From positions 1-64,000 of the forward strand of contig CAVRTB010000001.1 in NCBI GenBank assembly GCA_963724065.1: a DNA stretch of 64,000 bases, in the 5' to 3' direction. Each line of letters starts with the position of its first letter. Positions within the stretch are counted from its first letter, which is position 1. Position numbers and translations under genes: made by a program. The DNA is from DASRIA01 sp963724065. Lineage in GTDB: Bacteria; Actinomycetota; Thermoleophilia; Solirubrobacterales; JBBDJG01. Below, piece by piece: positions 31,235 to 39,894 of the stretch. The notes below the pieces were generated by a model, which did no database searches, was not told the origin of the DNA, and saw only the letters and a list, made by a program, of their open reading frames with translations.

Positions 31235-31297
31235 ATCGGGGAGGGAAGCTAGTGCAGGCGGTTCGCGGCTCCCCAACCCCGGATATCGTCGCCGGCG

Positions 31298-32104
31298 GTG
31301 CACCCGATCGAGCGTCTCCGGTACGTCGCCCGGTCATCGGGGGCGTACCAGGGCGAGCTCGTCCACGAGACGGCGACCGCCCTCGCCGGCTTCGGCTTCG
31401 AGCCCGCCGGTCTGGTCACGGCCTGCCGGCGGGTCATCCAGCGCCACCCGCTGTCGGGACCGCTGTGGTGGCTCGCGTCGCAGGGTGCTGACCGCCGGCG
31501 ACCCGCGCCGCGAGGCGTGGGCGGTGGCCGAGGACATCGCCGACGACCCGACGTCCGTTCGAGCTGGCGGCGGCCATCGCCGACGACGCCATCGTCTTCG
31601 TGCTCGGCTGGCCCGAGCTGGTGAGCGAGGCGCTGCCCGCGGCGCGGCGACGTCGAGGTGCTGGCCGTCGACGTGCTCGGCGAGGGCGTCGGTCTCGTCC
31701 GCCGGCTGCGGCGAGCCGACGTGGCGGCCGTCGAGGTGCCGACCGCCGGCCTCGGCGAGCGCGGCCGCCCGGGCCGACATCGTGCTGCTCGAAGCGAGTG
31801 CCGTCGGACCGACCGGGTTCGTCGCCGTCGGCGGCTCGCGGGCCGCGGCCGCCGTCGCCCACCATGCCGGCGTGCCGGTCTGGGTGGTGGCTGGCGTCGG
31901 GCGGGTGCTGCCCGACGCCGCTGTGGCGATGCGCTCACCGCCCACCTGTGCGGCGACCACGATCCCTGGGTGCTCGACGACGAGCTGGTCCCGCTCGACC
32001 TGGTGACCACCGTGATCGGTCCGGCCGGCCAGCGAGGCGATCGGCGAGGCGCTCGCCCGGGGGCGGTTCCCGGTGGCTCCCGAACTGCTCGGCCGGCGGA
32101 ATAG
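31298..32104 (+). CDS. IF-2B-like (eIF2B alpha / ribose-1,5-bisphosphate isomerase fold) protein
   Basis: GTG 31298 starts VHPIERLRYVARSSGAYQGE. Segments continue ETATALAGFGFEPAGLVTAC, RVIQRHPLSGPLWWLASQ, WAVAEDIADD, DVEVLAVDVLGEGVGLVRRL, ADIVLLEASAVGPTGFVAVG, GSRAAAAVAHHAGVPVWVVA, WVLDDELVPLDLVTTVIGPA and EAIGEALARGRFPVAPELLG. The block ADIVLLEASAVGPTGFVAVG followed by AVAHHAGVPVWVVAG is typical of the IF-2B superfamily, which includes methylthioribose-1-phosphate isomerase and R15P isomerase. At least six frame breaks are present, and the C-terminus is uncertain. The substrate cannot be assigned. It is divergent from the redoxin-like gene. Confidence 0.7.
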
Positions 32105-32113
32105 CCGAGCGGG

Positions 32114-32443
32114 TCAGGCCACGGGGGAGGTGCGACGGCCAGGCGGCCGCGCAGGAACCGGTGGCGCCGTCGACGCGCCCGGTGGCGAGCAGCAGGGTGC
32201 CGAGCAGGCCTGAGGTCTCGGCCACTTCGCCGGGCCGGCGCCGAAGCGCCGCGTGCGGTTGGCGAGCGCCTGGCGGAAGTGAGCCTCGGCGATCTGGACG
32301 TCGCCGCGTGCGGCTGCCAGCCGGGCGAGGTCGGAGTGGATCTCGGCGAGCTCCGGCCCAGGGTCGGCGCTGCGGACGACGATGCCGAGCGCCTCGCGGA
32401 GCTCGCGCTCACCCCGGGCGAGCGTGGCTGTCAGCGTGGTCAT
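32114..32443 (-). CDS. small protein with two TPR-like repeats
   Basis: ATG 32443 (an alternative start is ATG 32455) gives MTTLTATLARGERELREALG, then ELAEIHSDLARLAAARGDVQ with IAEAHFRQALANR, which matches a TPR helix pair. After a shift near 32235 a second pair, VAETSGLLGTLLLATGRVDG with ATGSCAAAWPSHL, follows. It is about 110 residues. It lies divergent from the Crp-type regulator about 100 bases away. TPR proteins act in protein-protein contacts. The partner is unknown. Confidence 0.55.
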   Translation of the reverse strand: MTTLTATLARGERELREALGIVVRSADPGPELAEIHSDLARLAAARGDVQIAEAHFRQALANRTRRFGAGPAKWPRPQACSAPCCSPPGASTAPPVPARPPGRRTSPVA

Positions 32444-32544
32444 GCCCAAGAGCATCCCCCGGGCGCGCCATCCGAAGTCTGTCGTAGCAGCCGACACTCT
32501 GAATGTCAGCACGTGACACATTCGGACGGCGCTAGCATCGTCCC

Positions 32545-33205
32545 GTGCCGGCGAGCACGTGGCCGCTGCTCGAACCGTTGGCCGCGACCGATCGCCGTCG
32601 ACTGCTCGCCGCCGGTCGGCGGCGCCGGTTCGCCAAGCGGGAGGTGGTGTTCCACGAGGGCGATCCAGGCGACACTGTCCACCTGGTCGAGCGGGCCACG
32701 TCGCCGTTCGGGTCACGACACCGATGGGTGACGTGGCGACGTTGCTCGTGTCGGGCCGGGGGGCGCGTTCGGGGAGCTGGCGCTGCTCAGCGAGCGGGCC
32801 GTGCGCACGGCGACCGCGGTGACGCTCGAGGCGACCGAGACGTGGGCGCTGCACCGCAACCAGTTCGAGGAGCTGCGCCGCGACCACCCGGCGTCAACCA
32901 GTTCCTCATCGACCTGCTCGCCGGGTACGTGCGGCGGCTCACCGAGCAGCTCTCGGAGATGCTGTACCTGCCGGCCGACAAGCGGGTCGTCCGCCGCCTG
33001 CTTGCCCTGGTCCCGCTGTACGGCGAGGCCATCGACATCCCGGTCACCCAGGTCGACCTCGCCAGCCTCGCCAACACGTCGCGGGCGACCGCGAACCAGG
33101 TGCTCGGTCGCTGGCGGCCGAGCGGCGCCGTCGGACTGCGGCGGGGCGCCGTCACCGTCGTCGACACCGAGCGCCTCGCCATCGCCGCGGTGCGCCGCGC
33201 AGTAG
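32545..33205 (+). CDS. Crp/Fnr-family transcription regulator
   Basis: The N-terminal cyclic-nucleotide-type beta barrel reads LLEPLAATDRRRLLAAGRRR, FAKREVVFHEGDPGDTVHLV, then in shifted frames TPMGDVATLLV, ELALLSERAVRTATAVTLEA and TWALHRNQFEELRRDHP. The dimer helix is FLIDLLAGYVRRLTEQLSEM. The winged helix-turn-helix is VTQVDLASLANTSRATANQV with LGRW. Frame breaks lie near 32700, 32760 and 32895. The frame then stays open into the next gene. A one-base shift near 33190 would end it at TAG 33203-33205, which I prefer. The effector and targets are unknown. Confidence 0.82.
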
Positions 33206-33216
33206 AACGTCGCCCC

Positions 33217-33687
33217 ATGCCGAGCCGCCGCGACCTGATCAAGATGACGACCGAGGAGGTCGACGCGTTCCTCGTCGACGGCAAGACGATGAACGTGGCC
33301 ACGCACAACCACGACGGCACGATCCACCTGGTGGCCATGTGGTACGGCTTCGTCGACGGCGACCCGGCGTTCTGGACGTACGGCCGCAGCCAGAAGATCC
33401 TCAACCTCGAGCGCGACCCGCGGATCACGGCCCTGGTCGAGACCGGCGACCGCTACGAGGAGCTGCGCGGGCGTCGAGTCGTGGGCCGGGGCGAGGTGCT
33501 CCGCGACCGTGACGAGGTGATGGCGGTCGGGGCGAGCGTGTACGAGCGGTACTTCGGCCCGCTCACCGAGGAGGCCGTCCCCGCCCTCGAGATCACCGGT
33601 GCCAAGCGGCTGGCGGTGCGCATCAAGGTCGACCGCATCGTCTCGTGGGACCACGCCAAGCTCGGCGGTGGGTATTGCACGGGCTAG
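33217..33687 (+). CDS. PPOX-class (pyridoxamine 5'-phosphate oxidase-like) flavin/F420 protein
   Basis: ATG 33217 starts MPSRRDLIKMTTEEVDAFLV, then NVATHNHDGTIHLVAMWYGF, VDGDPAFWTYGRSQKILNLE, RDPRITALVETGDRYEELRG and VGRGEVLRDRDEVMAVGASV. This is the split beta-barrel of the TIGR03618/PPOX group, which binds FMN or F420. At 156 residues it is intact and of normal length. Upstream it is in the same frame as the Crp-type gene with no stop in between, so the unbroken reading would be a Crp-PPOX fusion. I treat that as an artefact of frame breaks. It precedes a dienelactone hydrolase gene by 8 bases. Confidence 0.82.
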   Translation: MPSRRDLIKMTTEEVDAFLVDGKTMNVATHNHDGTIHLVAMWYGFVDGDPAFWTYGRSQKILNLERDPRITALVETGDRYEELRGRRVVGRGEVLRDRDEVMAVGASVYERYFGPLTEEAVPALEITGAKRLAVRIKVDRIVSWDHAKLGGGYCTG

Positions 33688-33695
33688 TTCCGAGC

Positions 33696-34385
33696 ATGGG
33701 TGAGATGGTGGAGTTCCCGAGCAATGGCGGCACCGCATCCGGCTATCTGGCGTCGCCCGATGCCGGGGCCGGCCTGGCGCTGATCGTGATCCAGGAGTGG
33801 TGGGGCCTCGTCCCGCACATCAAGGACGTGTGCGACCGCTTCGCAGCCGAGGGCTTCACCGCGCTGGCGCCCGACCTCTACCACGGCGAGGCGACCACCG
33901 AGCCCGACGAAGCCGGCAAGCTGATGATGGCCCTCAACGTCGGCCAGGCTGCCAAGGAGATGGCGGGCGCCGTGGAGTGGCTGCTCGCCAGCGACCGGAC
34001 CCGGGGCGGCAGGGCGGGCATCACGGGCTTCTGCATGGGCGGGGGGCTCGCCTGGGTGTCGGCGTGCGATCACCCCGACGCCTACGCCGCCTGCGTGCCG
34101 TTCTACGGGCTCATCCCGTGGGCCAACGCCGAGCCCGACTACTCGAAGCTCCAGGCGTCGGTGCAGGGCCACTACGCCGAGGACGACGGCATGTTCCCGC
34201 CCGACAAGGTCGCACGATCTCCAGCAGCGGCTCGCTGGCGATGGGCAAAGCACGTCGACCTCCACATCCACCCCGGCACCGACCACGCCTTCTTCAACGA
34301 CACCCGGCCCGAGGTGCACGACCCCGACGAGGCCCGGGTGGCGTGGACCGAGACGCTGAGCTTCCTGCGTGAGCACCTCGGCTGA
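33696..34385 (+). CDS. dienelactone hydrolase family protein
   Basis: This is an alpha/beta hydrolase that opens enol-lactones or related esters. The reading is nearly clean: VEFPSNGGTASGYLASPDAG, LIVIQEWWGLVPHIKDVCDR, FTALAPDLYHGEAT, the nucleophile elbow AGITGFCMGGGLAWV (Cys in GFCMGGG), AEDDGMFPPDKV (Asp) and HIHPGTDHAFFNDTRPEVHD (His). Around 34212-34245 the residues SPAAARWRWAK look out of frame between two compensating shifts (the expected sequence is like LQQRLAGMGKHV). Length is about 229 residues. The ATG at 33696 lies 8 bases after the PPOX stop, and the stop overlaps the next GTG start. Confidence 0.88.
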   Translation: MGEMVEFPSNGGTASGYLASPDAGAGLALIVIQEWWGLVPHIKDVCDRFAAEGFTALAPDLYHGEATTEPDEAGKLMMALNVGQAAKEMAGAVEWLLASDRTRGGRAGITGFCMGGGLAWVSACDHPDAYAACVPFYGLIPWANAEPDYSKLQASVQGHYAEDDGMFPPDKVARSPAAARWRWAKHVDLHIHPGTDHAFFNDTRPEVHDPDEARVAWTETLSFLREHLG

Positions 34386-35612
34386 CCGGCCCGTCACCCG
34401 CTACCTCGAGCTCGGCCTGCGGCTCGGCAAGCTGCTCGACGGATTCGTCGACGCCTACTACGGGCCAGCCGAGCTGGCCCGGCGTATCGACGACGAGCCG
34501 CCGCGCGCGCGCGGCCGAGCTCGCCGGCCACGCCCGGGCGCTGGCGGCGTCGCTCGATGCCGGCGACGGCGACCTCGACGCGCATCGTCGGGCGTGGCTG
34601 CGCGGCGCAGGTCGTCGGTTTGCGCACCAGCGCCCTGAAGCTTGCCGGCATCGCCATCCGCTACACCGACGAGGTGCGGTCGTGCTACGGCGTCGAGCCC
34701 AAGCGGGTGCCCGAGGACGACATCGCCGCCGCTCACGCCGCGCTCGACGAGGTGCTCCCCGGGCGGGGCGCCCCCTGCGCGAGCGCTACATCGAGTGGCG
34801 CGAGGCGCAGGCGGTTGCCGTGCGCCGTCCTCCCCGCCGCCATCGCCTCGATCGCCGAGGACTGGCGGGAACGCACGCAGGAGCAGTTCGGGCTCCCAGA
34901 GGGCGAGCACGTCGACTTCGAACTGGTGACCGACGAGCCGTGGTCGGGGTTCAACTACTACCTCGGCGACCTGCGCAGCCGGGTCGCCATCAACACCGAC
35001 CTGCCCGTGCTGGCCACGACGCTCGGCCACCTCGTCGCCCACGAGGCCTACCCGGGCCACCACACCGAGCACAGCCGCAAGGAGGCGGGGCTCGTCCGCC
35101 GGCACCAGCGCCTCGAGGAGACGATCTTCCTGGTCGGGACACGCCGCAGTGCCTGCTGGCCGAGGGCCTGGCCGACCTCGGGCTCGAGGTCATCTGCGGG
35201 CGAGCGACCCGAGTCCGTGGTGGCCGCCCACCTGCGCCCGCTCGGCGTGCCGTACGACGCCGACGTCGCGGCCCGGGCCGGAGTCGCCGGCGAGGTCCTC
35301 GGCGCGGTGCGGGGGAACCTGGCGCTGATGCTGCACGAGGACGGCGCCGACGTCGACGACGTCATCGCGCTACGCCGAGCGCTGGATGCTCGCTGCCCCG
35401 CAACCGCGGCCGAGAAGGCGGTGCAGTTCCTCACCGACCCGACGTGGCGGGCCTACATCTCGTGCTACGTCGAGGGCCTGCCGCTGTGCCGGCGGTTCGT
35501 GGCGGGCGACCCGGCCCGGTTCGAGCGGCTGATCACCGAGCAGCTGATCCCGGCCGACCTGGAGGGCGAGCCGCATGGCGAGCCCGTGGCCCGAGCGGCC
35601 CGGCCTCGCGTA
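34369..35612 (+). CDS. DUF885 family protein (zinc-peptidase-like)
   Basis: GTG 34369 overlaps the end of the hydrolase gene (VSTSADRPVTRYLELGLRLG with LLDGFVDAYYGPAELARRID). In shifted frames follow AAELAGHARALAASLDAGDG, SALKLAGIAIRYTDEVRSCY, VPEDDIAAAHAALDEVLPGR, RERYIEWREAQAV, AAIASIAEDWRERTQEQFGL and FNYYLGDLRSRVAINTDLPV. The motif HLVAHEAYPGHHTEHSRKEA is an HExxxGH-like zinc site of the DUF885 group. The rest reads VLGAVRGNLALMLHEDGADV, VQFLTDPTWRAYISCYVEGL and FERLITEQLIPADLEGEP. A last shift gives PWPERPGLA and a stop near 35612. Six or more frame breaks are present. Some family members are peptidases; activity here is inferred. Confidence 0.78.
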
Positions 35613-35711
35613 GCGGGCCAAGAGCGGGAGAGAGTGCCCGGCAACGGACGCGCTCTGACGTCCGTACGTCGCCATTGGAGGCCGCCGCGGCCTGAGCCGT
35701 ACGATTCGGCC

Positions 35712-36650
35712 ATGTCCGAGCGCACCCGCGACCTGCCCCGCCGGTCCTGCCACGCCGTGCCCGGGTCCAACCCTCGGTTCCTCGAGAAGGCCCAGGACCT
35801 GCCCGCCGACATGGTGTTCCTCGACCTCGAGGACTCTGTCGCCCCCAAGGAGAAGGAGCCGGCGCGCAAGACGGTCGCCGAGGCGATCCGCGACGGTGAG
35901 TGGGGCGACAAGGTCGTCTGCGTGCGCGTCAACGACTGGTCGACGATCTGGACGGTGTTCGACATCATCGAGGTCGTCGGCCACGCCGGTCCCCGGCTCG
36001 ACGAGATCATGCTGCCGAAGGTGGAGAGCGCCGCCCAGGTGGTCGCTGCCGACATGGTGCTCGCGCCAGGTCGAGATCGACGCCGGGCTGCCGGTCGGCC
36101 ACATCGGTATCGAGGCCCAGATCGAGACGGCCCGCGGGCTGATCAACGTCGAGGAGATCTGCGCGGCCTCGCCGCGGCTGGAGACGATCATCTTCGGTCC
36201 GGCCGACTTCGCGGCGTCGATGGAGATGCCGGTGCTCACCGGCGGCGTGCAGGTGCCCGAGTACCCGGGCGACCACTTCCACTACGTGTTCTCGAAGATC
36301 CTCATGGCCGGTCGGGCCAACGGCCTGCAGGTGATCGACGGCCCGTACCTCAAGGTCCGCGACCCGGAGGGCTGCGCGACTACACCCAGCGCGTCCGCAT
36401 GCTCGGCTACGACGGCAAGTGGACGCTGCACCCCGACCAGATCGGGATCGTCAACGAGATCTTCTCGCCGACCCAGGAGCAGTTCGACAAGGCGTGGGAC
36501 ATCCTCGACGCCTACGAGCGGGCGACCGAGGGTGAGGGCAAGGGTGCGGTGATGTTCGGCGACGAGATGATCGACGAGGCATCCCGCAAGATGGCGACCA
36601 AGTTCGTGCGGCGCGGCGAAAGGGCGGGTCGTTCTCGCTCGAGTGGGTAG
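35712..36650 (+). CDS. CitE-like CoA-ester lyase (HpcH/HpaI aldolase family)
   Basis: These enzymes cleave malyl-CoA, citramalyl-CoA or methylmalyl-CoA type esters. The sequence reads PRRSCHAVPGSNPRFLEKAQ, DLPADMVFLDLEDSVAPKEK (metal-binding Asp and Glu in LDLEDSV), KVVCVRVNDWSTIWTVFDII, DEIMLPKVESAAQVVAADMV, then after a shift near 36070 GLPVGHIGIEAQIETARGLI, LETIIFGPADFAASMEM and, after another near 36375, VRMLGYDGKWTLHPDQIGIV. Only two frame breaks are present. Length is about 310 residues. The C-terminal residues after FVRRGE look odd and may already lie at the segment junction. Which acyl-CoA it uses is not clear. Confidence 0.88.
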   Translation: MSERTRDLPRRSCHAVPGSNPRFLEKAQDLPADMVFLDLEDSVAPKEKEPARKTVAEAIRDGEWGDKVVCVRVNDWSTIWTVFDIIEVVGHAGPRLDEIMLPKVESAAQVVAADMVLAPGRDRRRAAGRPHRYRGPDRDGPRADQRRGDLRGLAAAGDDHLRSGRLRGVDGDAGAHRRRAGARVPGRPLPLRVLEDPHGRSGQRPAGDRRPVPQGPRPGGLRDYTQRVRMLGYDGKWTLHPDQIGIVNEIFSPTQEQFDKAWDILDAYERATEGEGKGAVMFGDEMIDEASRKMATKFVRRGERAGRSRSSG

Positions 36651-36697
36651 ACAACGAGTGTGACCGTCGATGCCGTGATCGCCGCTCGTGACGAAGT
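36651..36697. other. segment junction A/B (probable chimeric join)
   Basis: To the left every gene has many single-base frame breaks; to the right genes are mostly intact. The TauE/SafE gene that begins here lacks its N-terminal half, and the residues before YFGAAQG do not match the family. No repeats, att-like sites or IS ends are seen that would explain a biological join. Confidence 0.6.
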
Positions 36698-36993
36698 ACT
36701 TCGGTGCGGCGCAGGGTGTGTTGATGATCGCCGTGATCACGCTCGGCACCGGCGAGTCGATGCAACGGGCAAACGCCGCAAAGAACCTCCTCGCCGGGTG
36801 CGTCAACGGCGTTGCGGCGATCGTATTCGTCGTAGCAGCTGACGTGGACTGGGCGGTGGTCGGCCTGATCGCTGGCGGATCCATCGCCGGTGGTTTCATC
36901 GGCGCGGCCCTCGGCCGGCGGATCCCGGTCCCCAGTGCTGCGCGGGCTGGTGGTGACGATCGGTCTGGTCGCGGTCGCCGTGCTTCTATTCTG
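36688..36993 (+). pseudogene. TauE/SafE sulfite-exporter-type permease, C-terminal part only
   Basis: Only the second half of a TauE/SafE permease is present: YFGAAQGVLMIAVITLGTGE, MQRANAAKNLLAGCVNGVAA and VVGLIAGGSIAGGFIGAALG, then after a shift near 36935 VLRGLVVTIGLVAVAVLLF with a TGA at 36991-36993. The GAAQG motif normally starts the second repeat of this family. The first repeat (about 120 residues) is missing. The GTG at 36688 is simply the first in-frame start and probably not a real one. The truncation coincides with the A/B junction, so it is most likely an assembly effect and not decay. Confidence 0.75.
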
Positions 36994-36998
36994 AGCAG

Positions 36999-38151
36999 GT
37001 GCCGCCCACCTGCTACCTCCACGTCGGTGGGTACAAGACCGGCACGACCTATCTCCAGCGCCGGCTGATTGACGGGCGGGCCGCGCTCCGGTCGAGCGGG
37101 GTGCTGGTTCCGGGCAGCAAGGACATAGGTGAGCACGTCCGGGCCGGCAAGGTGATCATGGGTCGGCGCGGACCTGCGGGGCCACCCATCCCGGAGCGGG
37201 CTTGGTACGACCTTCGCGACGAGATGCTCCGAGTTCGACGGGCACTCGGCGGTGTACACGTACGAGGAACTCTGCGCCGCGACGAAGGAGCAGGCTCGCC
37301 GGATGGTTGACGACCTGGCCCCGGCCGAGGTGCGCATCGTGCTCACGGCCCGAGACCTGGTGCGGGTCATCCCGGCCGCGTGGCAGGAGCTGATGCAGGG
37401 CGGCCAGCAGTGGACATGGGACCAGTACGTCGCAACGATCACGTCGCCGGCCGGCCGGGCGATCCCGCCGGGCCGGAAGTTCTGGCGGAACAACGACCTG
37501 CTCGCGGTCGCGAAGCGGTGGGCGGATGCGGTGGGACCAGACGGCGTCACCGTGGTCACCGTTCCGCCGCCTGGGGCCGCTACCAGCTTGCTGTGGAACC
37601 GCTATTGCGCTGCCGTCGGAGCCGATCCGGATGTCGTCCCGCCCGACCGCGGAGCGGCGAACGAGTCCCTCGATGTCGCCTCCGCCGAGCTGTTGCGGCG
37701 GTTGAACCTCCGCGCGGCGGATTCCTTGCCGACCCACGTGTACGACCGCGAGGTCAAGTGGTTCATCGCCAAGGAGGTGCTGGCCGCGAGGAGCGGGCCG
37801 GACCGGTTGCAGCTCGACGGCCCGCGGACCGCGTGGGCGCAGGCCGAGGGTCAGCGCGTTGCCCAGGGGCTGCACGACCTCGGCGTACGAGTCGAAGGTG
37901 ATCTCGACGAGCTCATCGGGTCAGGCGCCGTGGCCGACTCGGTCCCGACGCCGAGCGCCGACGAGATGCTCGACGCGGCGCTGGACGTGATTGCGGCGCT
38001 GGTCGGGCGTCTCGGCCGCCGCGACGCGCGCGGCGCAGCTCGACCGGGTCAGCATGAACCGGAGCCGATCGTGGCGGCCACCGCCACGGCGCGGGCCCGC
38101 AAGTTCGCCGGGCGGCTGCTGCGCGACTCCTACGACCGCACCCACCGCTGA
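36999..38151 (+). CDS. sulfotransferase-like protein
   Basis: GTG 36999 starts VPPTCYLHVGGYKTGTTYLQ. The KTGTTYLQ loop is the 5'-phosphosulfate-binding P-loop-like motif of PAPS sulfotransferases. A one-base shift near 37230 leads to VYTYEELCAATKEQARRMVD, EVRIVLTARDLVRVIPAAWQ (the 3'-phosphate-binding strand, with R and S/T replaced partly), WTWDQYVATITSPAGRAIPP and RKFWRNNDLLAVAKRWADAV with VTVVTVPPPGA. The C-terminal 100 residues are helical. Length is about 383 residues. The acceptor is unknown. It overlaps the convergent ATP-grasp gene by about 22 bases. Confidence 0.8.
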
Positions 38152-39035
38152 TCCGCCGCCGACCGGGCTGCCGCCGCGATCGCCAGAGCGAACTGCTCGA
38201 CGGCTCCAGAGGCGTGGGTGAGGAACAGCGACGGCTCGGTGAGCTCGACCTCCAGGACCCGGGCCGCGCCGTCGGCGTCGTCGATCAAGTCGACCCGGGC
38301 GTAGAGCAGTCGGTCCGGCCCGCCGGGCACCGCAGCCAGGGCGCTCAGGCCCAACGTCACCTCTGGCTCGGTCGCCGTACGCGGCGCGATCGTCTCTGGT
38401 CGGTACAGCTCGTCCGTCGTCTCCGCGGGACCGGCGAGCATGGCGCTCTTGGTCACGCTGTGGCTGTAGGCACCGCCGACGAATAGGAGTGAGCGCTCCC
38501 CGTCGATGTCGACGGCTGCGAGGTACGGCTGCACCATCACAATGCGGCCGGCGTCGAGCATCGCGGTGGCATGGGCGACGGCGAGCTGTCGATGATCACC
38601 GCGTGCGAGGTCGTACCTCCCGGTGTCCAGCGAGCCTGCACTGATCGCCGGTTTCAGGACGATCTCGCCACGGTCAGGAAGGTCGACGGTGTCGCCAGGC
38701 TCGAGCCAGGCCGTCTCGACCACCGGGATCCCGGCCGAGCCGAGATCGTGCAGATAGCGCTTGTCGGTGTTCCACGCGATCACGTCCGCGGGATTGGCGA
38801 GGCGGTCGACGGACCGCGCCCACGCGACGAACGCGTCCCGCCGGTCGATGTAGTCCCAGGTCGACCGGATCACGGCGAGATCGAACGTCGTCCAGTCGAC
38901 GGTCGGGTCGTCCCAGACCGCAGGTGTCACGAGGACACCGGCAGCGGCCAGCGGCGCGATCAGGAGTTGCTCGTCGGGATCGAGGCCGGGCAGCTCTCGG
39001 CAGGTCACGAGCGCGACGGTCGACGGTGCAGGCAT
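38130..39035 (-). CDS. ATP-grasp domain protein (RimK/cyclo-ligase-like)
   Basis: This is an intact 301-residue gene. The pre-ATP-grasp domain reads VALVTCRELPGLDPDEQLLI and FDLAVIRSTWDYIDRRDAFV. The ATP-grasp core reads VIAWNTDKRYLHDLGSAGIP with VVETAWL, DRGEIVLKPAISAGSLDTGR (nucleotide-binding Lys), RIVMVQPYLAAVDIDGERSL and RLLYARVDLIDD with LEVELTEPSLFL (metal-binding Asp, Glu and E-x-x-x-P). Relatives include peptide-ligase-like enzymes and O-ureidoserine cyclo-ligase. The STWDY motif is shared with that subgroup. The exact substrate is unknown. It is divergent from the methyltransferase gene 38 bases away. Confidence 0.85.
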   Translation of the reverse strand: MPAPSTVALVTCRELPGLDPDEQLLIAPLAAAGVLVTPAVWDDPTVDWTTFDLAVIRSTWDYIDRRDAFVAWARSVDRLANPADVIAWNTDKRYLHDLGSAGIPVVETAWLEPGDTVDLPDRGEIVLKPAISAGSLDTGRYDLARGDHRQLAVAHATAMLDAGRIVMVQPYLAAVDIDGERSLLFVGGAYSHSVTKSAMLAGPAETTDELYRPETIAPRTATEPEVTLGLSALAAVPGGPDRLLYARVDLIDDADGAARVLEVELTEPSLFLTHASGAVEQFALAIAAAARSAADQRWVRS

Positions 39036-39073
39036 CGAGCGAGCGTACGGGCGACGGCTGGGACGATGCTCAG

Positions 39074-39886
39074 GTGCTGCCGCAGTTCGAACCGGTTCGG
39101 GACGCCGGCGACCCTCGCCTGGGCGACTACGTCGCGCTCACCGATGTCGAGCTGCGCAGCCGCACCGAGCCAGCCGACGGACTGTTCATCGCCGAGGGCG
39201 CAAAGGTGATCCGGCGCGCCGTGGCGGCCGGGTATGACGTGCGGTCGTTCCTGATGGCACCGCGGTGGCAAGCGGGCCTGCTGGACGTGGTCCGGGCCAG
39301 CCGGGCACCCGCGTACGTCGCGGAGGAGCCGTTGCTCGAGGCGATCACTGGGTATGGCGTGCACCGGGGAGCGCTGGCCAGCTGTGCCCGCCGTCCGCTG
39401 CCTGACCTCGACGACCTGTTGACCACCGCACGCCGGATCGTCGTCCTGGAAGACCTCACCGATCACACCAACGTAGGGCTGGTGTTCCGATCCGCAGCCG
39501 CGCTCGGGATCGACGCGGCGCTGCTCGCACCACGGTGCGCGGACCCGCTCTACCGCCGGGCGATCAAGACCTCGATGGGGGCGGTGCTGACCCTGCCGTA
39601 CACGCGCCTGCCGAGCTGGACCGATGCGCTCGGCCAACTGCGGACAGCTGGGTTCTTGGTGCTCGCGCTGACGCCGGACCCGACCGCCGAGCCGCTCGAC
39701 GCCGTCCTGCCCGGTCCGACGGATCGAGTAGCGCTCGTGCTCGGCAGCGAGGGCGACGGGTTGTCCGGACGTTGGCTCGAGGGTGCCGACCATCGGGTCC
39801 GGATCCGGCAGCGGAGCGAGATCGACTCACTCAACGTGGCGGCGGCGGCGGCGATCGCCTGCTACGCCCTCGCCGCCAGAGCCTGA
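39074..39886 (+). CDS. TrmH/SpoU-family RNA 2'-O-methyltransferase
   Basis: SpoU enzymes methylate ribose in rRNA or tRNA with S-adenosylmethionine. GTG 39074 starts VLPQFEPVRDAGDPRLGDYV. An N-terminal substrate-binding domain includes GLFIAEGAKVIRRAVAAGYD. The SPOUT domain has motif 1 VVLEDLTDHTNVGLVFRSAA with ALGIDAALL, motif 2 VALVLGSEGDGLSGRWLE and motif 3 RIRQRSEIDSLNVAAAAAIA. These are the knot-forming motifs (N-x-G-x-x-R, GxEGxGL, SLNVxxA). At 270 residues, intact. The target nucleotide is not predictable by eye. Confidence 0.92.
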   Translation: MLPQFEPVRDAGDPRLGDYVALTDVELRSRTEPADGLFIAEGAKVIRRAVAAGYDVRSFLMAPRWQAGLLDVVRASRAPAYVAEEPLLEAITGYGVHRGALASCARRPLPDLDDLLTTARRIVVLEDLTDHTNVGLVFRSAAALGIDAALLAPRCADPLYRRAIKTSMGAVLTLPYTRLPSWTDALGQLRTAGFLVLALTPDPTAEPLDAVLPGPTDRVALVLGSEGDGLSGRWLEGADHRVRIRQRSEIDSLNVAAAAAIACYALAARA

Positions 39887-39894
39887 CGGTTCGC

